Source: Desulfarculaceae bacterium
Lineage (GTDB): Bacteria; Desulfobacterota; Desulfarculia; Desulfarculales; Desulfarculaceae
DNA: 64,000 nt
Assembly: GCA_021737145.1 (NCBI GenBank)
Contig: JAIPEN010000001.1
Span: 310,001-374,000 of the forward strand
Direction of reading: 5' to 3'
Numbering within the stretch: position 1 is the stretch's first letter; each line of letters opens with the position of its first letter. Positions 17,491 through 26,751 of this stretch are shown in pieces. The translations under genes were made by a program, and so were the position numbers. The notes beneath the pieces were generated by a model. It made no database searches. It was not told where the DNA came from and worked only from the letters and a program-made list of their open reading frames with translations.

Positions 17491-18629
17491 GGTCGCTTGT
17501 CCTCCATCATGCTCAGGGCCAGCTCGGCCACCCGGCGGTTGGCTCCGGGCCCGCCCAGGCGGCGCCGCACCTCGGCCAGGCCCTCGCGGACCTGGCGGCG
17601 GCGGGCCTCGTCGCTGAGCAGTTCGTGGGCCTCGGCGGCCAGGTTCTCGGCCGTGGCCTCGCCCTGGATAAGCTCGGGCAGCAGGCGGTGGCCGGCGATG
17701 AGGTTGGGCATGGCGATGTGCTCCACCTTTATCAGGGAGCGCGCCACCAAGTAGTTGAAGCCTCCGGTCTTGTATACCACCACCCCCGGGGTGCCCGCCA
17801 GGGCGGCCTGCAAAGTGGCGGTGCCCGAGGCCACCATGAGCACCCGGGATTGGGCCATGACCTGGCGGGACCTGCCGGGTATGACGGTCAGGCCGCACGG
17901 GGTGTCCTTCAGGTAAGGCTCCACCTGCTTGCGGCTGAGACCCGGGGCCAGGGGCAAGACGAAATGCAGCCCTTGGCGCCGCTCCTGGAGCTTTTTGGCC
18001 GCGGCCAAAAGCAGGGGCAGCAGACGGCTGACCTCGGACATGCGGCTGCCGGGCAACAGGCCCACCAGCTCGGCCTCGGCCGGCACGGGCAGGGGCTGGC
18101 TCAGGTCGGGCTCGGGTTCGTCCAGCAGGGGATGGCCCACGAAACTCACCGGCAAAAAGGGAGCGTGGATGCGGAAGAACTCGGGCTCAAAAGGAAAGAC
18201 GCAGGCCAGGTGCTCCACAAAAGAGGCCATCTTCTGGGCCCGCTTGGGGCGCCAGGCCCATACCTGGGGGCTGATGTAATAGAGCACCTTGAGGCCCAGC
18301 TTCTTGGCCGCCTTGCCCACCCGGAAGTTGAAGTCCGGAAAATCCACCAGGATCACCAGGTCGGGCCGGGTCTTGTTCATGTGGCGCTTCATGCCGCGCA
18401 GCGCCCCCAGGATCACCCGCAGCTTGGGCAGCACCTCGGCCACGCCCACCAGGGCCAGGTCTTCTGAGCGGTGCAGCAGGTTGGCGCCCGCCGCCTCCAG
18501 CTCCGGACCGCCGATGCCGCTCAGGCTCAGGTCCGGGAGCAGGCCGCGCAGGGCCACGGCCAGACGGGCCGCGTGCTGGTCGCCGCTGGCCTCGCCGGCC
18601 ACCATCACCACCGATTGGCCCGGGGTCAC
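17487..18629 (-). CDS. lpxB: Lipid A disaccharide synthase
   Basis: 380 aa from the GTG at 18629 (VTPGQSVVMVAGEASGDQHA), whose first base is the last base of the upstream TAG. Length agrees with the family (E. coli about 382). AGEASGD, VDFPDFNFRV, YISPQVWAWRPKRAQKM and LPGSRMSEVSRLLP are classical LpxB motifs, with GTATLQAALAGTPGVVVYK at the donor site. It condenses UDP-2,3-diacylglucosamine with lipid X. The gene is embedded in the canonical lpxD-fabZ-lpxA-lpxI order. Confidence 0.95.
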   Translation of the reverse strand: MTPGQSVVMVAGEASGDQHAARLAVALRGLLPDLSLSGIGGPELEAAGANLLHRSEDLALVGVAEVLPKLRVILGALRGMKRHMNKTRPDLVILVDFPDFNFRVGKAAKKLGLKVLYYISPQVWAWRPKRAQKMASFVEHLACVFPFEPEFFRIHAPFLPVSFVGHPLLDEPEPDLSQPLPVPAEAELVGLLPGSRMSEVSRLLPLLLAAAKKLQERRQGLHFVLPLAPGLSRKQVEPYLKDTPCGLTVIPGRSRQVMAQSRVLMVASGTATLQAALAGTPGVVVYKTGGFNYLVARSLIKVEHIAMPNLIAGHRLLPELIQGEATAENLAAEAHELLSDEARRRQVREGLAEVRRRLGGPGANRRVAELALSMMEDKRP

Positions 18630-19636
18630 TACTCCTCCTCGGAGGAGAGAGCCTCCACCCACTTGGGCGAGGCGGCCAGGATGTCCTGGTATTGGCAAAG
18701 CCCCTGCTCCACGCAGGCCCGCACGCTCATGGCGCAGGACAGGGCCCGGCGTCCGGCCCAGCCGTCCACCCGGGGCACGCCGCGGGAGCGCACCGAATCC
18801 AAAAAGGCGCTGAGCTCCTTTTCCAGGGGATCGCTCTTGGGGAAGCGGGGCCGTTCGGCCTTGACCTTGGGTATCTTGCCCGGCCGGTACTCCACCCCGT
18901 TGACCACCAGCAGGCGGCGCTTGGCGAAATCCAGGGACAGGTAGGCATCGGGCTGGAACAGGCGCATCTTGCGCTCGTCCTTGAGGGCCAGGCGGCTGGC
19001 GGTCAGGTTGGCCACGCAGCCGCCCGGGAACTCCAGGCGGGCGTTGACCAGGTCGGCGTGGGGCCCCAGCACCGGCACTCCCTTGGCCCGCACCTCCACC
19101 GGCTCCTCGTCCACCAGGGCCAGGATGATGTCCAGGTCGTGGATCATCAAATCCAGGGTCACGTCCACGTCCGTGGCCCTGGCCTTGAAGGGCGCGATGC
19201 GGTTGACCTCGATGAACATGGGCTGGCCCACCCGGGCGAACATGCCTTCCACCGCGGGATTGAAGCGCTCCAAATGGCCCACCTGCAAAACGCGCCCCTC
19301 TTTGCCGGCCAATTCGATGAGCTCGTCGGCCTGCTCCAGGGTGGTGGTCATGGGCTTTTCGCACATCACGTCGGCCCCGGCGGCCAAGAAGTCCTTGGCC
19401 ACCTCGTGGTGATACACCGTGGGGGTGACCACGCTCACCGCCTCCACCTTGCCCAGCAGCTCGCGGTGATCGGAAAAGGCCTGACAGCCCACCGAGCGGG
19501 CCACGGACTCGGCCTGGTCGCGGTTCGCGTCCACCACGCCCACCAGCTCGGCCTGGCTCAGGCGGGCGAACTTCTCGGCGTGGAAGCGGCCCAGATAGCC
19601 CACTCCCACCACGGCCACTTTCACCGGTGCGCTCAT
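18629..19636 (-). CDS. Gfo/Idh/MocA-family oxidoreductase inside the lipid A operon
   Basis: 335 aa. The N-terminal Rossmann domain has VAVVGVGYLGRFHAEKFARL and GVVDANRD. The family's EKP motif appears as VMCEKPMTTTLEQAD, followed by QVGHLERFNPAV and HDLDIILALV in the substrate-binding half. The location between lpxI and lpxB recalls gnnA, the UDP-GlcNAc 3-dehydrogenase that, with the aminotransferase gnnB, makes UDP-GlcNAc3N for amide-linked lipid A. No gnnB is adjacent here, so that role is only a hypothesis. It overlaps lpxI by 4 nt. Confidence 0.85.
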   Translation of the reverse strand: MSAPVKVAVVGVGYLGRFHAEKFARLSQAELVGVVDANRDQAESVARSVGCQAFSDHRELLGKVEAVSVVTPTVYHHEVAKDFLAAGADVMCEKPMTTTLEQADELIELAGKEGRVLQVGHLERFNPAVEGMFARVGQPMFIEVNRIAPFKARATDVDVTLDLMIHDLDIILALVDEEPVEVRAKGVPVLGPHADLVNARLEFPGGCVANLTASRLALKDERKMRLFQPDAYLSLDFAKRRLLVVNGVEYRPGKIPKVKAERPRFPKSDPLEKELSAFLDSVRSRGVPRVDGWAGRRALSCAMSVRACVEQGLCQYQDILAASPKWVEALSSEEE

Positions 19637-20460
19637 GAGACGCCCTCCCCGGCCTCGCGGCCCAGAATGCAGATCCCGGCGGCCTCGGCTTGGCGCACCG
19701 CCTCGGCGGGATCAAAAAACAGGGTGCGCCAGGACTCCACCACCAAGCAGGAGGCCCCGGCCTCGGCCATCACCTCTATGGTGCCCGCGCCCACCGAAGG
19801 CAGGTCGAAACGGATGTCCTGGTTGGGCTTGCAGCGCTTGACCACCACCGCCTCCCGGCCGCCGGCCAGCTGGCCGCCCCGCCGGATGCAGGCGTCGGTG
19901 CCCTCCATGGCCTCCACCGCCACCACCGCCTTGCCCCGGACCACCACGCACTGGCCGATGTCCAGGCGGCCCAGCTCTCCGGCCGCCTGCCAGCCCACCT
20001 CTATGTCCTGCCGCTCTTCATCGGTGGGGCCCCGGCCGGTGTATTGCCCTTCGTTGGCCAACAACTCGGGCACCAGCACGTGGCTGGGCAATATCTCGAT
20101 GCCGTGCTCGCTCAGGTACTCGGCAAAGGTGCGCAGGATGCCGTCGTCGGCCATGTGGCGGATCTTCTTGATCAGCCCCAGGGCCTTGAGGTCGGGCCTC
20201 AGGTCGAACATGCGCGGCTTGGTGACTCCGCCGGCCATGACCGCCTGGGTCACTCCGCCGTCCTTGAGCGCGTTCATCAGCTTGCCCAACTGGCCCAGCT
20301 GGACCCAGACGAGGCTGTCCACCTCCAGCTCCAGCTCGGGCATGGTCTCGCCCTTGAAGGCCACGGCCACCACCCGGTGGCCCTGGGCCCGGGCGGCCCG
20401 GGCAAAGAGGATGGGGAACTGGCTCTTTCCGGCGATGAGTCCTATGGTTCGTCCGGACAT
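19633..20460 (-). CDS. lpxI: UDP-2,3-diacylglucosamine pyrophosphatase, LpxI type
   Basis: 275 aa. The N-terminus RTIGLIAGKSQFPILFARAA and DSLVWVQLGQLGKLMNALK are typical of LpxI (formerly DUF1009), the alternative to LpxH found in alphaproteobacteria and deltaproteobacteria. The C-terminal half has GTDACIRRGGQL, KRCKPNQDIRFDLPSVG and SCLVVESWRTL. It cleaves UDP-diacylglucosamine to lipid X for LpxB. The ATGA overlap with the oxidoreductase and 10-nt gap to lpxA place it firmly in the lpx operon. No lpxH is visible in the window. Confidence 0.95.
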   Translation of the reverse strand: MSGRTIGLIAGKSQFPILFARAARAQGHRVVAVAFKGETMPELELEVDSLVWVQLGQLGKLMNALKDGGVTQAVMAGGVTKPRMFDLRPDLKALGLIKKIRHMADDGILRTFAEYLSEHGIEILPSHVLVPELLANEGQYTGRGPTDEERQDIEVGWQAAGELGRLDIGQCVVVRGKAVVAVEAMEGTDACIRRGGQLAGGREAVVVKRCKPNQDIRFDLPSVGAGTIEVMAEAGASCLVVESWRTLFFDPAEAVRQAEAAGICILGREAGEGVS

Positions 20461-20470
20461 GCTGCCGCCG

Positions 20471-21244
20471 CTAGCGGGCCACCCCGCGGGTGGAGCTTTC
20501 GATGAACTCCAGGAAGTAACGGACCTCGGGCAGGTCGGGCACCTCGTCGCGCACCTGGGCCATGGCCTGCTTGATGGGAGTGCGGGTGCGGAAGATGATC
20601 TTGTAGGCCTTTTTGAGGGTCTCCAGGGTCTCGGGGGTGAAACCCCGGCGTTTGAGGCCCACCATGTTCAGGCCCAGGGGCTTGGCCCGGTTGCCCTCGC
20701 ACAGGGTGTAGGGGGGCAGGTCCTTGGCCACCGCGCTGGTGCCGCCCACGAATGTGTGGGCCCCCACGCGGGTGAACTGGTGGATGGCCACCATGCCGCC
20801 CAGGCCCACGTAGTTTTCCAGGTGCACGTGGCCGGCCAGGTTGCAGCAGTTGGCCATGATCACCTCGATGCCCAGCTGGCAGTCGTGGGCTACGTGGGCA
20901 TAGGCCATGAGCAGGCAGCGGTCGCCCACCCGGGTGACCCCGCCGCCCTCGCCGGTGCCCCGGTTCACGGTGACGAACTCGCGGATCATCACCTGGTCGC
21001 CGATCTCCAGATAGGTGTCCTCGCCTCCGAACTTGAGGTCCTGGGGGTCGGTGCCCACCGAAGCGAAGGGCCAGATATGGCAGTCCGCCCCGACGGTGGT
21101 CTGGCGATCGATGGAAACGTGCTGGTCCACCTTGGTGCGGGGACCGATGACCACCTCGGGGCCGATGACCGCGAAGGGGCCGATGCTGACGCCCTCGCCT
21201 AATTGAGCGCTTTGGTGCACCACCGCGGTGGGATGTATGTCCAT
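20471..21244 (-). CDS. lpxA: UDP-N-acetylglucosamine acyltransferase
   Basis: 257 aa from the ATG at 21244 (MDIHPTAVVHQSAQLG), preferred because GGAG lies 9 nt upstream and family members begin this way. The ATG at 21259 in the ORF track has poor spacing. The body is a left-handed beta helix of hexapeptide repeats. The catalytic His lies in MAYAHVAHDCQLG, and AGHVHLENYVGLGGM and the helical C-terminus RRGFTPETLETLKKAYK are standard. It adds the first 3-hydroxyacyl chain from ACP in lipid A synthesis. Confidence 0.95.
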   Translation of the reverse strand: MDIHPTAVVHQSAQLGEGVSIGPFAVIGPEVVIGPRTKVDQHVSIDRQTTVGADCHIWPFASVGTDPQDLKFGGEDTYLEIGDQVMIREFVTVNRGTGEGGGVTRVGDRCLLMAYAHVAHDCQLGIEVIMANCCNLAGHVHLENYVGLGGMVAIHQFTRVGAHTFVGGTSAVAKDLPPYTLCEGNRAKPLGLNMVGLKRRGFTPETLETLKKAYKIIFRTRTPIKQAMAQVRDEVPDLPEVRYFLEFIESSTRGVAR

Positions 21245-21296
21245 GGCAGGAATCTCCATGCCTTGTTCAGTTTGGGTTTGGGTTTTCGTGGGCCCC

Positions 21297-21737
21297 TTAT
21301 TGCACCAGGGCCGCGGTCAACTCGGCCTGCACGGCCAACTTGCCGTCCACAAATGACTTGCCACGCATCTTCCAGGCCCGCGAGGAGCGGTGCAACACCT
21401 CCACCTCCATGATCAACTGGTCGCCGGGCACCACCGGGCGGCGGAATTTCACCTTGTCCATGCCCATGAAGTAAAACAGCCTGCCGTCGGCCTCGGGGTG
21501 GGAGGTGTAGGCCAGGATGCCGCCGGTCTGGGCCATGGCCTCGATGATCAACACCCCGGGCATAACCGGCTGGCCCGGGAAGTGCCCCTGAAAAAAGGCC
21601 TCGTTGAAAGTGACGTTCTTCAGGGCCTTGACCCTGTCGGGAGGTTTGACCTCCAGCACCCGGTCAACCAGCAGCACGGGATAGCGGTGGGGCAATATCT
21701 TGAGAATTTCAACTAGGTCCAGCTCGCCTTCAGCCAT
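21297..21737 (-). CDS. fabZ: 3-hydroxyacyl-ACP dehydratase
   Basis: 146 aa. The ATG at 21737 (MAEGELDLVEILKILPHRYP) is chosen because an AAAGGAG ribosome site sits 7 nt upstream. It overlaps the lpxD stop by 8 nt; the ORF-track ATG at 21758 lacks such a site. HRYPVLLVDRV, the catalytic GHFPGQPVMPGVLIIEAMAQ and FMGMDKVKFRRPV identify FabZ. It competes with LpxA/LpxD for 3-hydroxyacyl-ACP, so its presence here balances fatty-acid and lipid A supply. Confidence 0.96.
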   Translation of the reverse strand: MAEGELDLVEILKILPHRYPVLLVDRVLEVKPPDRVKALKNVTFNEAFFQGHFPGQPVMPGVLIIEAMAQTGGILAYTSHPEADGRLFYFMGMDKVKFRRPVVPGDQLIMEVEVLHRSSRAWKMRGKSFVDGKLAVQAELTAALVQ

Positions 21738-22770
21738 CGCTCCGCTCCTTTGATTCATCCTCTCCCAAACGCTGCTCCAACTGCTTGACCCGCTTGAACA
21801 GCTCGGGCAACTTCTTGACCAGGCTGCGGGTCCTGAGCCACAGCCGGTGGGGCATGACCGGATAGCCGCTGACTATCTGGCCCGGCTCGATGGACTGGGC
21901 CACGCCCGAGCCGCCGCCCACCTGCACCCCGTCGCCGATCTCGATGTGGCCGGCCACCCCCACCTTGCCGCCCAAGACCACGCCCTTGCCCAGCTTGCTC
22001 GATCCGCTGATGCCCACCTGGGCCACCAGCAGCGAGTTCTCGCCGATGGTGCAGCCGTGGGCGATGTGCACCTGGTCGTCGGTCTTGACCCCGCGCTGAA
22101 TCCAGGTGCGGCCGTTGGCCGCCCGGTCGATGGTGTTGCCCGCCCCGATCTCCACCTCGTCGTCGATCTGCACGATGCCCACCTGGGGGATCTTGTAATG
22201 GCCCGAGCCGTCGAAGACGAATCCGTAGCCGTCGGCCCCGATCACCGAGCCTCCGTGGATGATGCACCTGCTGCCGATTACGCAGCCGTCATAGATCACC
22301 ACGTTGGGATGGATCACCGTGTCGTCGCCCACGCTTACGCCTCGGCCCAAGACGGCCCCGGAGTGGATGACCACCCTGGAGCCCAGTTTGGCCTCCGCGC
22401 CGACGACGGCCAGGGGATGCACCGAGCAGTCCGGGCCGATCCGGGCGCTGGGATGCACCACCGCCCGGGAGTCCACCCCCAGAGGCTCGTAGGGGGGGGT
22501 GAAGGCGGCGGTGAGGAGCTTGGCGTAGGCCAGGTAGGGGTTGTCCACCCGGATGACCGCCAGCTCCGGCGGCGTCTTTTGGGCCCGCCCCACCAGCACC
22601 ACCCCGGCCCTACAGGATTCCAGGGCCGGAGCGTACTTGGGATTGGCCAAAAAGGTCAGGTCACTCGGTCCGGCCTGTTCTATGCCCTGGATGCCCGAAA
22701 CGGTGCGCTCGGCCGGCCCTTGAAGGTCGCCGCCCACCAGTTGGGCCACCTGGCCCAGGCTAAACTCCAT
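21730..22770 (-). CDS. lpxD: UDP-3-O-(3-hydroxyacyl)glucosamine N-acyltransferase
   Basis: 346 aa. The N-terminal uridine-binding domain (residues 1-100: GIQGIEQAGPSDLTFLANPK) precedes a left-handed beta helix. The catalytic His is in VHIAHGCTIGENSLLVAQ, and DGYGFVFDG and NTIDRAANGRTWI are family hallmarks. A short coiled C-terminal helix (SLVKKLPELFKRVKQLEQRL) ends it. It adds the N-linked acyl chain. It lies 10 nt after skp in transcription order, as in E. coli. Confidence 0.96.
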   Translation of the reverse strand: MEFSLGQVAQLVGGDLQGPAERTVSGIQGIEQAGPSDLTFLANPKYAPALESCRAGVVLVGRAQKTPPELAVIRVDNPYLAYAKLLTAAFTPPYEPLGVDSRAVVHPSARIGPDCSVHPLAVVGAEAKLGSRVVIHSGAVLGRGVSVGDDTVIHPNVVIYDGCVIGSRCIIHGGSVIGADGYGFVFDGSGHYKIPQVGIVQIDDEVEIGAGNTIDRAANGRTWIQRGVKTDDQVHIAHGCTIGENSLLVAQVGISGSSKLGKGVVLGGKVGVAGHIEIGDGVQVGGGSGVAQSIEPGQIVSGYPVMPHRLWLRTRSLVKKLPELFKRVKQLEQRLGEDESKERSDG

Positions 22771-22780
22771 GACCAGCTAC

Positions 22781-23311
22781 CTAGGGTTGCTTTTTATCGT
22801 AAGCGGCGATGATCTCCTCGGTGATGTCCGCGCTCTGGGGGTAGTACAAGGCGGAGCGGCTTTCGGTGATCAGGGAATAGCCCCGGGTGGCCCCGATCTG
22901 CTTGATCACCTCGTTCATGCGCCGGAGGATGGGCGCGAAGGAATCACGCTGCGCCTCGCGCATCTCCTGCTGGGCGTCCCGGCGGCGGTCTTGCAGCCGG
23001 CGGGCCTTGCGCTCGAACTCGCGCTCCTTGGCCAGCTTGGCCTCGGGCTTGAGCAGCATGGCGGTGTTTTCCAGATCCTTGCGGAGCTTGGCCACGTCCT
23101 CGTTGAGCTTCTTGAGCTCGGTCTCCAGCTTGGCCGCCTTGCGCCGGAGCTCGGCCTGAGCCCGTTTGCCCTGCTTGCAGTTGTTGATGGCCTGATCAAG
23201 GTTGACGACTCCGATCTTGCCCTGGGCCGAGGCCATGGCCGGCGCCACCCAGAGGGCGCACAACATCAGAGCCAGGCAGATCAGAAGCTTGTTGGTTTTA
23301 GGCTGCAACAT
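22781..23311 (-). CDS. skp: OmpH/Skp-family periplasmic chaperone
   Basis: 176 aa with a clear Sec signal (LLICLALMLCALWVAPAMASA). The mature part begins KIGVVNLDQAINNCKQGKRA, the conserved strand of Skp. A long charged coiled-coil (AKLETELKKLNEDVAKLRK through REFERKARRLQDRRRDAQQ) follows and ends near a conserved ATRGYSLITESRSALYY. Skp trimers hold unfolded outer-membrane proteins for BamA, the gene just upstream. The bamA-skp-lpxD order is widely conserved. Confidence 0.92.
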   Translation of the reverse strand: MLQPKTNKLLICLALMLCALWVAPAMASAQGKIGVVNLDQAINNCKQGKRAQAELRRKAAKLETELKKLNEDVAKLRKDLENTAMLLKPEAKLAKEREFERKARRLQDRRRDAQQEMREAQRDSFAPILRRMNEVIKQIGATRGYSLITESRSALYYPQSADITEEIIAAYDKKQP

Positions 23312-23347
23312 GTGAGTTATCTCCCGTAATCTCCCTTGCGGGGAGGG

Positions 23348-25990
23348 TTAGAACTGGCTGCCTACCGTGAACTCCCAGTTGGAGGTGTCGTCGCCCGGCT
23401 CGGGGTCGAGCACATAGCCGTACTCCAGGCGCAACGGCCCCATGGGCGACATCCAACGCACGCCCAGGCCCACGCTCTGGCGCAGGTCGCCGAAGTCATA
23501 GCCTTGTTCGGCGGTCCAGGAGTTACCAGTGTCATAGAAGACCACGCCGGTCAGGCCGGCCTTCTGATACAGAGGGAAGCGAACCTCGAAGTTGGCCACG
23601 AACATGCGCTCGCCACCGATGAGGTCGCCGTTGGCGTCCTTGGGGCTGACCGACTGGTAGGCAAAGCCCCGGAGGGTGTTGATGCCGCCCAGGAAGAACT
23701 TCTCGTAGATGGGCAGGTCGCCCCCGGAGTGCTCGGCCATGTAGCCCAACTGCCCGTGCAGCACCAGCACGGTTTTCCACCACATTGGGAAGTACCAGCC
23801 CGAGTTGGCGATGAACTTGTAAAAGGCGTTGGTGCCGCCCAGCACGCCGCCGGCCCACTCGAGGCTTACGTTGTTGTCCGAGCCCCGGGTGGTGTTGAAC
23901 ACCGCGTCGCGGCTGTCGCGGCGGATGATGCCCCGTATGCTGCTGGTGGTGTGGGTGCCCTCCTGGTCCTTCACCACCAAGGAGGCGTCTTCGCTGATGT
24001 CGCTGATGTCGGCCTGCTCGTACTTGTAGTACAGGTACCAGCGGGTATAGGCGTACTTGGTCGGGAAGCCGAAGCGCAACCGGGCGCCGATGGCCCGCTT
24101 GTCATACTGGATGTATTCCCGGTCCCAGTCGTAGATGTCGAGGCCCGCGCTGATGGGGCGGTCTAACAGCCAGGGCTCGGTGAAGCTCAGGGTGTAGCGG
24201 TTGGCCTTGCCGCCGATGGTGCCGCGCAACTGGACCTGCTGGCCGCGGCCGAAGAGGTTGGACTCGCTGACCTGGCCCATGATCATGAACGAGTCCTGGG
24301 TGGAGTAGCCCGCGCCGAAGGAAATCTGGCCGGTGCGCTTCTCCTTGACCTTGATGTTCAGGTTCATGGTGCCGGGCTTGCTGCCCTTGCTGGGGGTGAT
24401 CTGGATGTCCTGGAAGAAGTTGAGCCGGTGCAGGCGCGAGTTGGCCCGGCGCACCGCGGTGGCCGAGAACAGGTCGCCCTCGGCCACGCCCAGTTCGCGG
24501 CGGATCACCTTGTCGCGGGTGCGGGTGTTGCCGGTGATGATCACCCGGTCGAAGTAGACCTTCTCGCCCTTGTTGGCCTGGAAGTCCACCGACACGGTGT
24601 GGTCCTTCATGTTCTGGCGCACCTGGGGCCGGACCTGGGCGTAGGCGAAGCCCCGGTTGGCGTAGAGCTCGTGCAGGATGGTCAGGTCGGCCCTGAGCCC
24701 CGAGCGGCTGTACCAGTCGCCGGCCTTGGTCTTGATCAGGGCCATCATCTCCTTTTTGGGAACGATGAGCTGGCCGCTGACCCCCACCGAGGCCACCTTG
24801 AAGCGGGCGCCCTCTTCGATGTTGATGGTGACGATCAGGCCGCCGTCGCCCCGGGTGATGACCGGCTTGCCGACCCGGGCGGACATGTAGCCATGGTTGT
24901 AATAGAAGTCGCTGACCTTCTGGATGTCCTGCTCGAGCTTGGCCCGCTCCAGAAGGTGGTCGTCGCGGATCCAGGAGAGCCAGCCTTTTTCGCCGGTGGA
25001 CATGACGCTCTTGATTTCCTTGTCATCATAGGCCTTGTTGCCCTCGATGCGGATCTCCTTGACGTAGACCTTTTCGCCCTCGACGATATTGAATTTGATG
25101 CCCAGGTCGCCCTTGGGCAGCTTGATCACCTGGCTGGAGACCTTGACGTCGTAGTAGCCCTTGTCGCGGTAGAGCTGCACGATCTTCTGCTCGGCCTCTT
25201 TGACCGCGGCCGGCTTGTACACCGCGAAGCGCTTGATGCCTATCTGGTCCTGCAGGTCCTTGGTGTCGATCTCCTTGTTGCCCTCGAAGCGAACCTCCCT
25301 GACCGCGGGTTTTTCCTTGACGGTGATGGTCACCACCTTGCCGGCCGGGCTGTCGGCGGTGGCTATCTTCACGTCGTCGAAGTAGCCCATCTTCCAGATG
25401 GCCCTGAGGTCCTCGTCCAAGAGCAGAGGCGAGAAGATGCCCCCGGCCTTGGTCTTGAGGTTGGCCTTGATGGCCTCGCTCTCGATGCGGCGGTTGCCGA
25501 CGATGATTACCTTGGCCACCTTTTCGCGGCCGGTCACCCTAACCGCCAGCTCGCGGGTGAGGCGATCGGTAAGCGCGGGAATGGAGTTCAGGCCGGCGCC
25601 TTCCACGAACACGGTCTGGGGGCGCTGCATGCCCAGCACGTCGAGCACCTTGGCGTCCAGGGACACCCGGCTGCCGATTTTGGTGATGGAGCCGGTGATG
25701 CCGAACTCGGCGCCCAGGCGGCCGGCGATCTTGCGGGCCAGGCTGAGGTCCAGGGGCGCCTTGGCCTCCTTGAGGGCCTGGTTTACCTCGGCGGCGGGCA
25801 CCACCTCCACGCCCAGGGCGTTGAGGCGCTTGCCGATCAAGTCCTGCACTTGGCCGCGCAGGTCTTCCAGGGGCTCCCGGCTGAAGACGTGGAAGGGAAA
25901 CACCGCCACCTTCAGGGTCTCAGCCGCCTGAGCCGCCACCGGAGCCATCACCAGCAGGGCCAAGGCCAAACTCAGCACAAATTTCCTCAT
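23348..25990 (-). CDS. bamA: Outer-membrane protein assembly factor BamA with extra N-terminal domain
   Basis: 880 aa with a signal peptide (FVLSLALALLVMAPVAAQA). Residues about 25-155 (TLKVAVFPFHVFSREPLEDL, GAEFGITGSITKIGSRVSL) form an additional domain resembling TolB-N/FlgO-type folds, ahead of the usual five POTRA domains that begin near VAKVIIVGNRRIESEAIKA. The C-terminal barrel contains GERMFVANFEVRFPLYQ and ends in Phe (WEFTVGSQF), the barrel-insertion signal. BamA inserts outer-membrane proteins. E. coli BamA is about 810 aa, so the length excess is explained by the extra domain. Confidence 0.94.
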   Translation of the reverse strand: MRKFVLSLALALLVMAPVAAQAAETLKVAVFPFHVFSREPLEDLRGQVQDLIGKRLNALGVEVVPAAEVNQALKEAKAPLDLSLARKIAGRLGAEFGITGSITKIGSRVSLDAKVLDVLGMQRPQTVFVEGAGLNSIPALTDRLTRELAVRVTGREKVAKVIIVGNRRIESEAIKANLKTKAGGIFSPLLLDEDLRAIWKMGYFDDVKIATADSPAGKVVTITVKEKPAVREVRFEGNKEIDTKDLQDQIGIKRFAVYKPAAVKEAEQKIVQLYRDKGYYDVKVSSQVIKLPKGDLGIKFNIVEGEKVYVKEIRIEGNKAYDDKEIKSVMSTGEKGWLSWIRDDHLLERAKLEQDIQKVSDFYYNHGYMSARVGKPVITRGDGGLIVTINIEEGARFKVASVGVSGQLIVPKKEMMALIKTKAGDWYSRSGLRADLTILHELYANRGFAYAQVRPQVRQNMKDHTVSVDFQANKGEKVYFDRVIITGNTRTRDKVIRRELGVAEGDLFSATAVRRANSRLHRLNFFQDIQITPSKGSKPGTMNLNIKVKEKRTGQISFGAGYSTQDSFMIMGQVSESNLFGRGQQVQLRGTIGGKANRYTLSFTEPWLLDRPISAGLDIYDWDREYIQYDKRAIGARLRFGFPTKYAYTRWYLYYKYEQADISDISEDASLVVKDQEGTHTTSSIRGIIRRDSRDAVFNTTRGSDNNVSLEWAGGVLGGTNAFYKFIANSGWYFPMWWKTVLVLHGQLGYMAEHSGGDLPIYEKFFLGGINTLRGFAYQSVSPKDANGDLIGGERMFVANFEVRFPLYQKAGLTGVVFYDTGNSWTAEQGYDFGDLRQSVGLGVRWMSPMGPLRLEYGYVLDPEPGDDTSNWEFTVGSQF

Positions 25991-25998
25991 CGCCGCCT

Positions 25999-26743
<745 letters not shown>

Positions 26744-26751
<8 letters not shown>

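Noticed and set aside
17487-19715. A 742-aa fused lpxB product
   Set aside because: The extra N-terminal part is a shadow of the oxidoreductase gene; LpxB starts at the GTG at 18629.
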